Shown here: piece by piece, positions 1 through 6,688 of the stretch
Numbering within the stretch: the stretch's first letter is position 1
Layout: each line of letters opens with the position of its first letter
Source: JAAXTX01 sp037139695
GTDB lineage: Bacteria > Patescibacteriota > Minisyncoccia > Moranbacterales > UBA1568
DNA: 13,561 nt
Reading direction: 5' to 3'
Assembly: GCA_037139695.1 (NCBI GenBank)
Contig: JBAXFX010000031.1
Location: 1 to 13,561, forward strand
Notes under the pieces: generated by a model
What the model saw: the letters and a program-made list of their open reading frames with translations, nothing else
Told to the model about the DNA's origin: nothing
Databases searched by the model: none
Program-made: the position numbers and the translations under genes

Positions 1-14
1 ACGGTCTTTCTCCC

Positions 15-86
15 TTGCCAAGCCATAGTCTCGACGGAGGCTGGTTTGCCAAGCCGTAGCCTTGGCGAAGACTGGTTTGCCAAGCT
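15..86. repeat. 31-nt tandem repeat, about 2.3 copies
   Basis: The block TTGCCAAGCC begins at 15, at 46 and, as TTGCCAAGCT, at 77, giving an exact 31-nt period. Units differ by a few substitutions and end in CTGGT. A related sequence occurs at 12294-12327 inside the large surface-protein gene (about 27 of 33 aligned bases alike), so this is a dispersed repeat family and not only a local tandem. It lies downstream of the lipase gene in non-coding DNA. No function can be assigned. Confidence 0.75.
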
Positions 87-115
87 GGATATATGACATC
101 GATCGTAAACCGTGT

Positions 116-180
116 GGTTCAGGGTGCAACCCTGAACCTGCGACTTGGTTTTTCAGGAGCAGGGTTGCACCGCGCTCCTG
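116..180. repeat. Two adjacent intergenic hairpins downstream of the lipase gene
   Basis: The first hairpin (116-138) has a perfect 10-bp stem, GGTTCAGGGT with ACCCTGAACC, and loop GCA. The second (154-160 with 174-180) pairs CAGGAGC with GCTCCTG around a 13-nt loop. The loop of the second carries GGTTGCACC, related to the GGTGCAACC of the first. They follow the lipase stop codon at 193 and may help end its transcript. On the minus strand the second hairpin is followed by A residues, not T residues, so neither is a canonical intrinsic terminator. Confidence 0.6.
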
Positions 181-192
181 CAGGCAATCGGA

Positions 193-3100
193 TCATTTAC
201 CGGATGCGAGAACGGAGAGGTTTTCGATCAACCTCGTCGCGGCGATGGGGTTGATGGATTTTCCGCTGCGCGATGCGATATACCTGGAGAGGTCGGTCGC
301 CTGTATCCGCATCAGGAGTGTCAGAGCGGACCGGAGCGAAGGGGTCCGATCAAGCAACCATGAATACTGCCTCATGTAGAAATCCGTCTGGTACAGCAGT
401 TCCACTTGGTTCCGTATGTATGTTTTTTCGATCCTGCTGAGAAAGAAACCGAGGTCCGCATAATGATCGACATTTTTCAGCATCGACGCCCATGATGTGT
501 CGATCCGGAACGGTCGGGTCGCGACAAAACGATTCCCGGCGACATCCTCGGCCGAGACCGTGAGCACATGGTCGCCGAGTGAATACAAGGACGCGTCGAT
601 AGCGGTCTTCGCAAATATCTTCCCATCAAGCGTCACGGAAGTCGCCTGCCCGCTTACGGAGGAGCCGGCATCGGCGATATCATACTTCACGGATACGCTC
701 TCGCTATTCTGATATGACCGATTCTCGGGAGACGCGATCGACACCAACGGCGGGGTCGAATCGATTCGGAACGACACCGACCGATCCACCTCTACGTTAT
801 CCGCGACATCTTCGCTGTGAAAACGGACCGTATGTGCCCCGTCAGTGGAAACCGTCACGGTATCCCCCTCGACAAACGCGCTTCCGTCGAGCGAAGAAAC
901 GGTCTTTGCGACGCCGGACAGATTGTCAGTCGCGGACAATGTCATGGAAACGGCACCCGTATACCAATCAGTCTTCCCTGTTTTCCCGGAGAGTGCGACG
1001 TCCGTTTTTGGCGCCGTCTTGTCTATCCGTATTTTGTCCACCGCAAGCGTCGCCTTGTTCCCCGCCACATCGATCGCCTCCCCGATTACGGACAAGTCAG
1101 ACCCTTCTTGAGAAAGTGTCACGTCCGGCGTCACCGACGCTACACCCGACTCGCTATCCGAAGCATCAAAATGTACCGTGACGTTCCCATTGTGCCACCC
1201 GGTCGCATTCGGCTCGGGCGCGACGGTCGACGTGAGCGTCGGGGGCGTCGTATCGGCCGGTACCCCGCCCGAAACCGTCCCTCCGGAAACCGTGACCGTC
1301 TCTTCCGCGAGACTCCCGAGGGTAGCCACGCCAGAAACGGAAACCGACGATTCCGTTGGCATATCGGAACCGGCCGGCTCGGACAACCGGACGAGCTCGA
1401 CCTGATAGGTTCCATTGCCAGTCCCGACGGTGCGGACCTGGTAGTCCCCGTCTTCGGGATCGGGAATGGCGATGAACTCGTTCGCGATATCGGAACCGGA
1501 ATAGAACGCGTCCGGAATCTCTTCGAGCGTCTTTCCGGTCACGAAGTCCTTTCCTACGCGCCTACCATTCGGCGAAATAATCTGCACATCAACCGGAGAA
1601 TGGACGAACGCGAGAAGGAGCTCCTTCTTCGGAGCCTTGTTTTCGGCCGTGTCCGGCCGCTGTCCCGTCAGGATTTCCAACACGTCTCGCTGGGCATTGG
1701 TCGGAATGCTCTGATGATCCGAATTGACCTCGATCGTCTCATCAGCCCGGATATCCTCGCTCTTCGCGGAAACGAGCGGAACGGTACCATCGCCCTTGCC
1801 CTTGATAAGTCCTTGGTCTGTCAAAAATGGAATTTCAAAACCAAGCGGGTACCCGTGAGTCCATTTCTTTCCTATATTTGAGACTATAACATCGTATCCT
1901 GTAATAGTTCCTTTTGAATTACCAGCTTGACCATAAATCTTATCAAACTCCACAGATAATAATTTCTCCTTTCGAACCGGATCATTGAGGCTACTCAGAA
2001 AGATATTCTCGGGGTGACCCGCCGGATACGACAACATCGAACCATCCTTAGAATCCTGCAGATAGGCATACGTAGGAAGCAGCTCCTGAAGTGATGCGAC
2101 GGGTCGGTCATGGATATAATCAAACCGGTCCCCGTATTCAGCTTCCTGCGATTCCTGACTTATAACCCGCTGAATAAACATATCGCTCAGGGTCGGCAGA
2201 TAGGCGTCTCCTTCCCATTTCAGATAGGCCTCAGGCGCCCCTTCCTGCGGAGTGCCGAGCGTGACCAATTGGTCGACATCATCGGCATAGGCATCGGACT
2301 CGATATATTCCCGTGCCAACAGTCCTCCCATGGAATGGGCGACGATGTCCACCTTCGGCCAATCGGCAGTCGCTTTCACTTCGGCGATCTTATCGCGAAG
2401 CAAGCCGGCATTGTTCACATTGCTGTCCCGCCACTCATACGGAAAGGTAAACAGGTTTTTCCCGGGAATATATCCCTGATCGACGAATTCCTGATACAGG
2501 TTATCATAGGAATGGAGGATCGGATCGATCTGCCACAAGCCGCCTTTCTTCCAGGACCCGAGTATGCCCGGAATGATGATGACCGGGTCACGGAAATCAG
2601 GATTCTTGAGGTACCCGGACGTATCGACGTCGCCATTTATAGGAATACACCAGACGAACCGATTACAATCCTCGACCGGCCCCTTATCACTCCCCCACCA
2701 ATTGTACCGGAAGTCTGGTTTCACTCCTACCGACAAATTCAACACCAAGACATTAGCATCCCCCAGAAACCGTGACCGATGCACTGAAACCTTGTTGGGA
2801 TCAACATATCTTTCGATCAATATCCCAATTTCATTCTCATCGAAGGTGGTATTTTCTACCGAAAGACGCCCACTATGGACATGTAAGGCTCCTTGAAAGG
2901 CCGCGGCATTCGCGGACTCAAAAACGGAGTGGCTTTGAACGAGATAGGCCACCCATCCACCTCCCGTAATCGACGCATTCGCGACCGACACCGATCCACC
3001 GTCAACAATGATCGAATACCGGTTCGCGCCCTTGGCCCTCCGAATAGTAGCGGGATGCTTCACTGTCCCCTTCACGAATAACGTCCCTTTAACGGTAAGG

Positions 3101-3330
3101 GCGAAAGCGCCATCGAAGGTCACGGTCACACCTTCGTCTATCACGAGCGTTCCGGTCGGGGCGACGATAATGTCAGTAGTCAGATTCCGATCAGCCGTCC
3201 ACTCCTCGTATCCGCTGATTGTCGTCACCGGTGACTCCTGCGAGAAAATGTTCGGGACATGCGTGACCGCCGGCAGGAATGATCCGACCAGCAGTATCCC
3301 GACGAGAAGCAATCTTCTAACGTGTTTCAT
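193..3330 (-). CDS. Secreted LCAT-type lipase/acyltransferase with beta-helix-like N-terminus and Ig-like repeats
   Basis: The 1045-residue product begins with a clear signal peptide (basic MKHVRR, then a hydrophobic run to about residue 24). Residues about 45-215 are short beta repeats resembling a parallel beta-helix. Residues about 245-555 form an alpha/beta hydrolase of the LCAT/PGAP1-like type: strand plus PGILGS at 254-259, nucleophile elbow AHSMGG with Ser333, GDGTVP with Asp514, and SDH with His539, a complete triad. Residues about 690-945 hold three Ig-like modules recognisable by TPP and AVDKI/FRID strands. The last 90 residues look helical. It probably acts outside the cytoplasmic membrane on lipid or another ester, but the substrate is unknown. 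The start lies within the end of the upstream small gene (14-bp overlap), with GGAAGG just before ATG, so translation is probably coupled. The family call is strong; specificity is not known. Confidence 0.88.
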   Translation of the reverse strand: MKHVRRLLLVGILLVGSFLPAVTHVPNIFSQESPVTTISGYEEWTADRNLTTDIIVAPTGTLVIDEGVTVTFDGAFALTVKGTLFVKGTVKHPATIRRAKGANRYSIIVDGGSVSVANASITGGGWVAYLVQSHSVFESANAAAFQGALHVHSGRLSVENTTFDENEIGILIERYVDPNKVSVHRSRFLGDANVLVLNLSVGVKPDFRYNWWGSDKGPVEDCNRFVWCIPINGDVDTSGYLKNPDFRDPVIIIPGILGSWKKGGLWQIDPILHSYDNLYQEFVDQGYIPGKNLFTFPYEWRDSNVNNAGLLRDKIAEVKATADWPKVDIVAHSMGGLLAREYIESDAYADDVDQLVTLGTPQEGAPEAYLKWEGDAYLPTLSDMFIQRVISQESQEAEYGDRFDYIHDRPVASLQELLPTYAYLQDSKDGSMLSYPAGHPENIFLSSLNDPVRKEKLLSVEFDKIYGQAGNSKGTITGYDVIVSNIGKKWTHGYPLGFEIPFLTDQGLIKGKGDGTVPLVSAKSEDIRADETIEVNSDHQSIPTNAQRDVLEILTGQRPDTAENKAPKKELLLAFVHSPVDVQIISPNGRRVGKDFVTGKTLEEIPDAFYSGSDIANEFIAIPDPEDGDYQVRTVGTGNGTYQVELVRLSEPAGSDMPTESSVSVSGVATLGSLAEETVTVSGGTVSGGVPADTTPPTLTSTVAPEPNATGWHNGNVTVHFDASDSESGVASVTPDVTLSQEGSDLSVIGEAIDVAGNKATLAVDKIRIDKTAPKTDVALSGKTGKTDWYTGAVSMTLSATDNLSGVAKTVSSLDGSAFVEGDTVTVSTDGAHTVRFHSEDVADNVEVDRSVSFRIDSTPPLVSIASPENRSYQNSESVSVKYDIADAGSSVSGQATSVTLDGKIFAKTAIDASLYSLGDHVLTVSAEDVAGNRFVATRPFRIDTSWASMLKNVDHYADLGFFLSRIEKTYIRNQVELLYQTDFYMRQYSWLLDRTPSLRSALTLLMRIQATDLSRYIASRSGKSINPIAATRLIENLSVLASGK

Positions 3331-3595
3331 AGTCCTTCCTATAGAGCAGGAGGTAGATATTCACGAACGGCCAGATATAGAGGGAAAATATTCCAAGCCA
3401 GCGAATGCTATAAAAATCGAACATCATCGAACCGATATTCACCAAGAAGCTCAGGTTTCCAAGAATGGAAAAGACCAATAAGGCGCGGAACCATTTCCGC
3501 GAGACGGCAAGTACGATAATCGAAATCACGAACGAGACCCCAAGAAGAAACAGACTGCTCTCTAAATCGAAGGCCGGGTTCGAAAGCCACATCAT
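3317..3595 (-). CDS. Small integral membrane protein, three predicted helices
   Basis: The 92-residue product has three hydrophobic segments at roughly residues 14-32, 37-56 and 64-85, with a basic pair (SRKW) between the first two and a charged tail (RKDYETR). No family is recognised. It is the first gene of a probable two-gene unit: its stop overlaps the lipase start by 14 bp, which suggests a role linked to export, anchoring or protection against the lipase (inference). The start has two consecutive ATG codons and no Shine-Dalgarno site. An extended -10 box sits about 35 bases upstream. Length, hydrophobic pattern and tight overlap support it as a real gene. Confidence 0.75.
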   Translation of the reverse strand: MMWLSNPAFDLESSLFLLGVSFVISIIVLAVSRKWFRALLVFSILGNLSFLVNIGSMMFDFYSIRWLGIFSLYIWPFVNIYLLLYRKDYETR

Positions 3596-3629
3596 AATAA
3601 TCCGTTTATCAGTTTTTTTCTTGATTGTC

Positions 3630-3638
3630 AGTATACCA
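3630..3638 (-). promoter_or_regulatory. Extended -10 promoter of the membrane protein-lipase unit
   Basis: Read on the minus strand the sequence is TGTGGTATACT: TGG at 3638-3636 followed by TATACT at 3635-3630. No convincing -35 box lies 17 bases upstream, as is usual for extended -10 promoters. Transcription would begin near 3623, giving a leader of about 28 bases without a Shine-Dalgarno site. Ten of eleven bases match TGTGGTATAAT upstream of the large surface protein. Confidence 0.5.
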
Positions 3639-3679
3639 CATATACCGCATTTTCCCTATTTTTTCTTTTTCGCCTTTCC

Positions 3680-4705
3680 TTACTTCCACCCTTGGTCGAT
3701 GATGCGGGTCATGATCTGTTCCTGTTGGACGTTCATCACGCCCTGCGGGGTCTGCTGCGCCACGACCTGCTGCGTCTTCTTGAATTCCATCTTGATAGCG
3801 AACCGGTTGGATATGCCGGCGCTCTCGATCGCGGCGATGATATAGTCCTTCTTGTTCTCCGCGCGAAACTCGCCGCACTCGGCCTCGGGGTTCCACTGGC
3901 CGTGGAGCACCATCTCGTCACGATACGATTCATAAAGCGAGGTGAGAAGCGTCGCGAGTTCGCCCTCGGCATACGAGACCGTCCTGATTCCAAGGTCTTC
4001 TTTGGCCTCACGCCGGCCGATGATGTACTGGTGCGAATAGAGTTTCTCCGTGAGCGCGTCGATGATGCCGTCGATTGCATTCTCGTCGAGTTTGGTCTGA
4101 TGACTGCCGAGGAGTCTTTTAGCGAGGAGCCGGATAAGCTTGTACGTGCGGTTCACGTTGCCGAGTGCGAGCGGATGTACCGAAGGCGTGCTATCGGCAA
4201 GCTTGTTGAAGATCTTGGTCAGTTCCTCGTCGCCCTTGATGCCGACGCCCTCTTTCGCCAGGTCGAAGTACGCCATCACTTCCTCGACCGAGATCGGGAT
4301 CCGGGCCTGCGGATTCTGCGGATCGGCCGGATTGAAGACGTTCGCGGTCGAGGGATCGATCGGGGTCAGCTCGCCCATATCCGTCATCACGATCTCGTCG
4401 GCCCCGAGTGCGATCATCGTCGCGGCGCTGTGTGCCTTGTACGGCACGAGGACCGAGAACGTATCGCAGTATTCGCGGATCATGGAAACCAGCCGCCACG
4501 GCACCATCGTGTCCCCGCCCGAACTGAAGAGCACGAGGTCAATCTTTTTCACCTTACCGATCGCGCGCAGCTGCTCGCTCATGAGCGGAATCACATCCAT
4601 CGCGATCTTGGCGCTCACCGGTCCCTGCCGATCACTCGTCACATAAGTGATGACCTTGGACCCTCTCGATTTTTCGATTTTCTGCAGAAGTTCGGTACGT
4701 TCCAT
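3680..4705 (-). CDS. Serine protease of the SDH (serine dehydrogenase proteinase) family, ClpP/crotonase fold
   Basis: The 341-residue product has no signal peptide or membrane segment and is probably cytosolic. It fits PF01972 (SDH_protease): LVLFSSGGDT at 57-66 supplies the oxyanion glycines, YKAHSAATMIALGADEIVM at 89-107 carries the likely nucleophile Ser93 after a ClpP/SppA-like helix start, and GELTPIDPS at 111-119 is the family's typical following loop. The C-terminal half is helical and ends in a Gln-rich stretch (312-330). The substrate is unknown. The start follows a hairpin after the helicase gene with only about 20 bases between, and no Shine-Dalgarno site is present. It may be transcribed through from the helicase or from a weak promoter overlapping the hairpin. 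A role in protein quality control is inferred from the fold only. Confidence 0.88.
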   Translation of the reverse strand: MERTELLQKIEKSRGSKVITYVTSDRQGPVSAKIAMDVIPLMSEQLRAIGKVKKIDLVLFSSGGDTMVPWRLVSMIREYCDTFSVLVPYKAHSAATMIALGADEIVMTDMGELTPIDPSTANVFNPADPQNPQARIPISVEEVMAYFDLAKEGVGIKGDEELTKIFNKLADSTPSVHPLALGNVNRTYKLIRLLAKRLLGSHQTKLDENAIDGIIDALTEKLYSHQYIIGRREAKEDLGIRTVSYAEGELATLLTSLYESYRDEMVLHGQWNPEAECGEFRAENKKDYIIAAIESAGISNRFAIKMEFKKTQQVVAQQTPQGVMNVQQEQIMTRIIDQGWK

Positions 4706-4725
4706 AGGTGTAAATGGTTTTGTTC

Positions 4726-4757
4726 AAAAGGAGCTCCATCCAACGGGAGTTCCTTTT
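4726..4757 (-). terminator. Hairpin between helicase and protease genes, likely terminator or attenuator
   Basis: AAAAGGAGCTCC (4726-4737) pairs with GGAGTTCCTTTT (4746-4757), a 12-bp stem with one G-T pair and an 8-nt loop. It begins one base after the helicase stop codon (4759-4761). On the minus strand the stem ends in CCTTTT, so it can act as an intrinsic terminator. The stem is nearly symmetric and could also work on the plus strand. The protease start is only 20 bases beyond, so partial read-through (attenuation) is possible. Confidence 0.6.
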
Positions 4758-4758
4758 C

Positions 4759-6360
4759 TTATTTCCCCTCCCCAAACTTCTCGATGCGCGAGCGGATACT
4801 CCCCGGCTGGCGACCCAGCATTTTCGAAATGGATTCGATATCCGAACCACCCGAGACGAGCCGCTTCAACCACTTATCCTCATCCTCTTTCCACGGCATA
4901 TACGCATGCGGATATTTCTTTCGAAGTTCATCATAGCGACCAGGTTCACCTGACAACTTCTTCCCCTTTCGTTTCTTTCCCTTTACTCCTATTTCTCCCA
5001 TTTCACCCCTTTGATCGACAGGGTTCCGCGCCCCGCAAACAATCAAAAACGCTTCCTCATCCTTTTTGATTTCCTCCTCGCTCCGTGAACCGAACGACAC
5101 CTCGGCAGCCGCGCTTTCCTCGCGAAACAACACGTCCCGATCGCGCACGCCGGGATGTGTCATGAACGCCCGGTCGGAAATACCCGTAAGCGTGATCCCC
5201 GAAAGTGTGCGTACCCGCGAAAGCGCCACGTATCCCTGCCCGAATTCGAACACGCGCGACAGGTCCATGACCGCCGCATCAAGACTCACGCCCTGACTCT
5301 TGTGTATCGTCATCGCCCACGCGAGCCGAAGCGGGATCTGCCGGATCCGCGCGACGATCTCCTCCCCTTCCTCAAGCGCCCAGTCAGCCGGCTCGACGAT
5401 AATCGACTCGCCATCGCGCGTGCGTACGATCGGAAACTTGGTCGAGGACTCAAATCCCGTCACCGTCCCGATCGTCCCGTTCACATAGCCCTCATCGGGA
5501 TTATTCTTCGTAAACATGACCGCCGCGCCTTCCCGAAGCTCGAGCGTCTCCGGCGAGAGGCATCCGCGGATCAGTGATGCAAGCGGTTTTTCCGCTCCGC
5601 GCGTCGCCATACGAAACACGCGTGCCTTACCGGGAAGCCGGCCAAGCGCGGCCGTATTGATTGTGTCCACGTCGGCATTGTGCGTGAAGAGCCGGGGTAA
5701 GTCCTCGTCGGGAACATCGTCTTCACCAAGCAACCGTTCCCGAACAAGATGCAGATGCGCTTCCGTCACCTCGTCTCGCCGTATCGCCGAAAGAATCTCG
5801 AGAAACGCCGCATCCTCCTGCCGGTGCTGCTCGGACAGGTAACAGACGACCGGATTAACCGCCTCCCATGCCGAAGATTCGAACGCGAAGCGAGCCTCGC
5901 TCGCACCATTCTCCCCGCGCGAGACCGGTGGCAGTTGGAAAAAGTCACCCACCAAGACCACCTGCATCCCGCCAAAAGGGAGCGTCGTCCCACCCTTGGC
6001 AATCCGACACATCCGTTCCACGAGGGCGAACGTCCGCGCATCGAGCATCGAGACCTCGTCGATGACGAGCACCTTCGTCTCACGGATCCGCCGAACTGCG
6101 ACCCGATTCTTCAACAGGTGTCGGAATCCCTCGTCGTCGATATCCCGATGTACGCCGACCCCGCTCCACGAATGGATCGTCGTCCCCCGCAGGTGCGTCG
6201 CGGCAATACCGGTCGAGGCGGTCATGGCATACGGCACACCTCGCCCACGCAGATAGTCCGCATATCGGTTCACGACATGCGTCTTGCCCGCGCCCGCCTC
6301 CCCAGTCAGGAAGACAGAGGCGCCAGTCCGTAATATGGCTAGAGCTTGATCCTGTGTCAT
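4759..6360 (-). CDS. Pif1/RecD-like superfamily 1B DNA helicase with C-terminal HTH-like tail
   Basis: The 533-residue product carries the SF1B helicase motifs: Walker A GEAGAGKTH at 20-28, Walker B VLVIDEVSML at 97-106, motif III GDFFQLPPV at 138-146, TIHKSQG at 351-357 and YVALSRVR at 377-384. These are typical of Pif1-like ATP-dependent 5'-3' helicases. After a low-complexity linker rich in G and K (about 455-470), residues 480-533 (PWKEDEDKWLKRL, then SKMLGRQPGSIRSRIEKFG) resemble the SANT/HTH-like tail seen on some bacterial helicases and may bind DNA. The start at 6360 is chosen because an extended -10 box ends six bases upstream and the conserved domain begins at once. An in-frame ATG at 6390 would add ten residues but lies upstream of that box. 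It probably acts in replication or repair. Confidence 0.92.
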   Translation of the reverse strand: MTQDQALAILRTGASVFLTGEAGAGKTHVVNRYADYLRGRGVPYAMTASTGIAATHLRGTTIHSWSGVGVHRDIDDEGFRHLLKNRVAVRRIRETKVLVIDEVSMLDARTFALVERMCRIAKGGTTLPFGGMQVVLVGDFFQLPPVSRGENGASEARFAFESSAWEAVNPVVCYLSEQHRQEDAAFLEILSAIRRDEVTEAHLHLVRERLLGEDDVPDEDLPRLFTHNADVDTINTAALGRLPGKARVFRMATRGAEKPLASLIRGCLSPETLELREGAAVMFTKNNPDEGYVNGTIGTVTGFESSTKFPIVRTRDGESIIVEPADWALEEGEEIVARIRQIPLRLAWAMTIHKSQGVSLDAAVMDLSRVFEFGQGYVALSRVRTLSGITLTGISDRAFMTHPGVRDRDVLFREESAAAEVSFGSRSEEEIKKDEEAFLIVCGARNPVDQRGEMGEIGVKGKKRKGKKLSGEPGRYDELRKKYPHAYMPWKEDEDKWLKRLVSGGSDIESISKMLGRQPGSIRSRIEKFGEGK

Positions 6361-6366
6361 AGGCCA

Positions 6367-6375
6367 ATGGTAGCA
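6367..6375 (-). promoter_or_regulatory. Extended -10 box just upstream of the helicase start
   Basis: On the minus strand TGC (6375-6373) precedes TACCAT (6372-6367), then six bases, then the ATG at 6360. A transcript starting about seven bases after the box would begin at the A of ATG, so the mRNA would be leaderless. No Shine-Dalgarno site is present. The match to TATAAT is only four of six. Confidence 0.4.
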
Positions 6376-6431
6376 GACTGGGACCGGCAATGAAAGTCGA
6401 AGTTAAAAGTCACAAAAAAAGAGACAAGAAA

Positions 6432-6473
6432 AGGGTCAGGTACATTCTTCGGAGCGAAAAGTTACCTGACCCT
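6432..6473. repeat. Hairpin repeat, AGGGTCAGGTA family
   Basis: AGGGTCAGGTA (6432-6442) pairs perfectly with TACCTGACCCT (6463-6473). A second small stem in the loop, TTCG-GAG-CGAA, lies at 6448-6458. A related but truncated copy is at 12636-12668. From memory, GGGTCAGG/GGGACAGG-type hairpins often accompany RAYT transposases, which fits the transposase gene nearby. It lies between the helicase promoter and the palindrome block. Confidence 0.65.
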
Positions 6474-6490
6474 CTACGGAGTCATCCTTC

Positions 6491-6622
6491 ATTCCTCCAA
6501 GGAGCTAAGCTCCTGAGTACAAGGTGGTAGTGATTCGGGCTAAGACAATATGCGATAATTTCATTCGATGGTTGCGATTCCTCTAAGGAGCTAAGCTCCT
6601 GTATACAGGAGCTTAGCTCCTT
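6491..6622. repeat. Dispersed element: half palindrome, transposase-gene fragment, full palindrome
   Basis: A half palindrome AAGGAGCTAAGCTCCT (6499-6514) is followed by GAGTAC, then about 64 bases (6521-6584) matching the part of the transposase gene that encodes its HUH motif, then a full 38-nt palindrome (6585-6622). The same structure occurs at 12801-12932 without gaps, with 5 differences in 132 bases. The GAGTAC junction is absent from the intact gene, so both loci share a single earlier rearrangement. Confidence 0.8.
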
Positions 6623-6632
6623 TTGGGTTCAA
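6585..6632. repeat. 48-nt direct repeat with 38-nt perfect palindrome (left copy)
   Basis: The 38-nt palindrome (6585-6622) reads the same on both strands. Each half, AAGGAGCTAAGCTCCT, is itself a GGAGCT-A-AGCTCC mini-hairpin, and the centre is GTATAC. It is followed by TTGGGTTCAA. The same 48 bases occur at 7447-7494 in the same orientation, bracketing the transposase gene. Confidence 0.8.
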
Positions 6633-6688
6633 TTCTCAAATTTCAGCGACGCACCGTTGTTCATCACGTTGGCGACCGCGAGCCTGTC
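6629..6688 (-). pseudogene. Remnant of a LamG surface-protein C-terminus
   Basis: The minus strand directly downstream of the transposase reads DRLAVANVMNNGASLKFEN then TGA (stop at 6629-6631). This resembles residues 1441-1457 of the large surface protein (KEQIANVMNNSASVAFG). At the DNA level 6647-6673 matches 8240-8266 at 25 of 27 bases. There is no start codon or upstream LamG sequence, so it is a gene fragment. Its first bases overlap the transposase stop codon (6687-6689), which suggests the junction supplied that stop. Confidence 0.65.

Noticed and set aside
154..180. Hairpin as intrinsic terminator for the lipase gene
   Set aside because: In the minus direction the stem is followed by A residues. 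The T run is on the wrong side.
817..1881. A 354-residue open frame on the plus strand
   Set aside because: It is rich in R, G and H, has no domain or signal, and lies fully opposite the lipase gene, whose minus-strand product has clear motifs. It is a shadow of G+C-rich coding sequence.
3692..4936. A 414-residue open frame on the plus strand
   Set aside because: It lies opposite the SDH protease gene and the helicase end and crosses the hairpin between them. Its composition (R, H, D, L) is that of an antisense frame and no motif is present.
6361..6390. Helicase start at the upstream ATG (6390)
   Set aside because: The extra ten residues show no conserved character and the likely -10 box falls inside them. 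It remains a possible alternative start.
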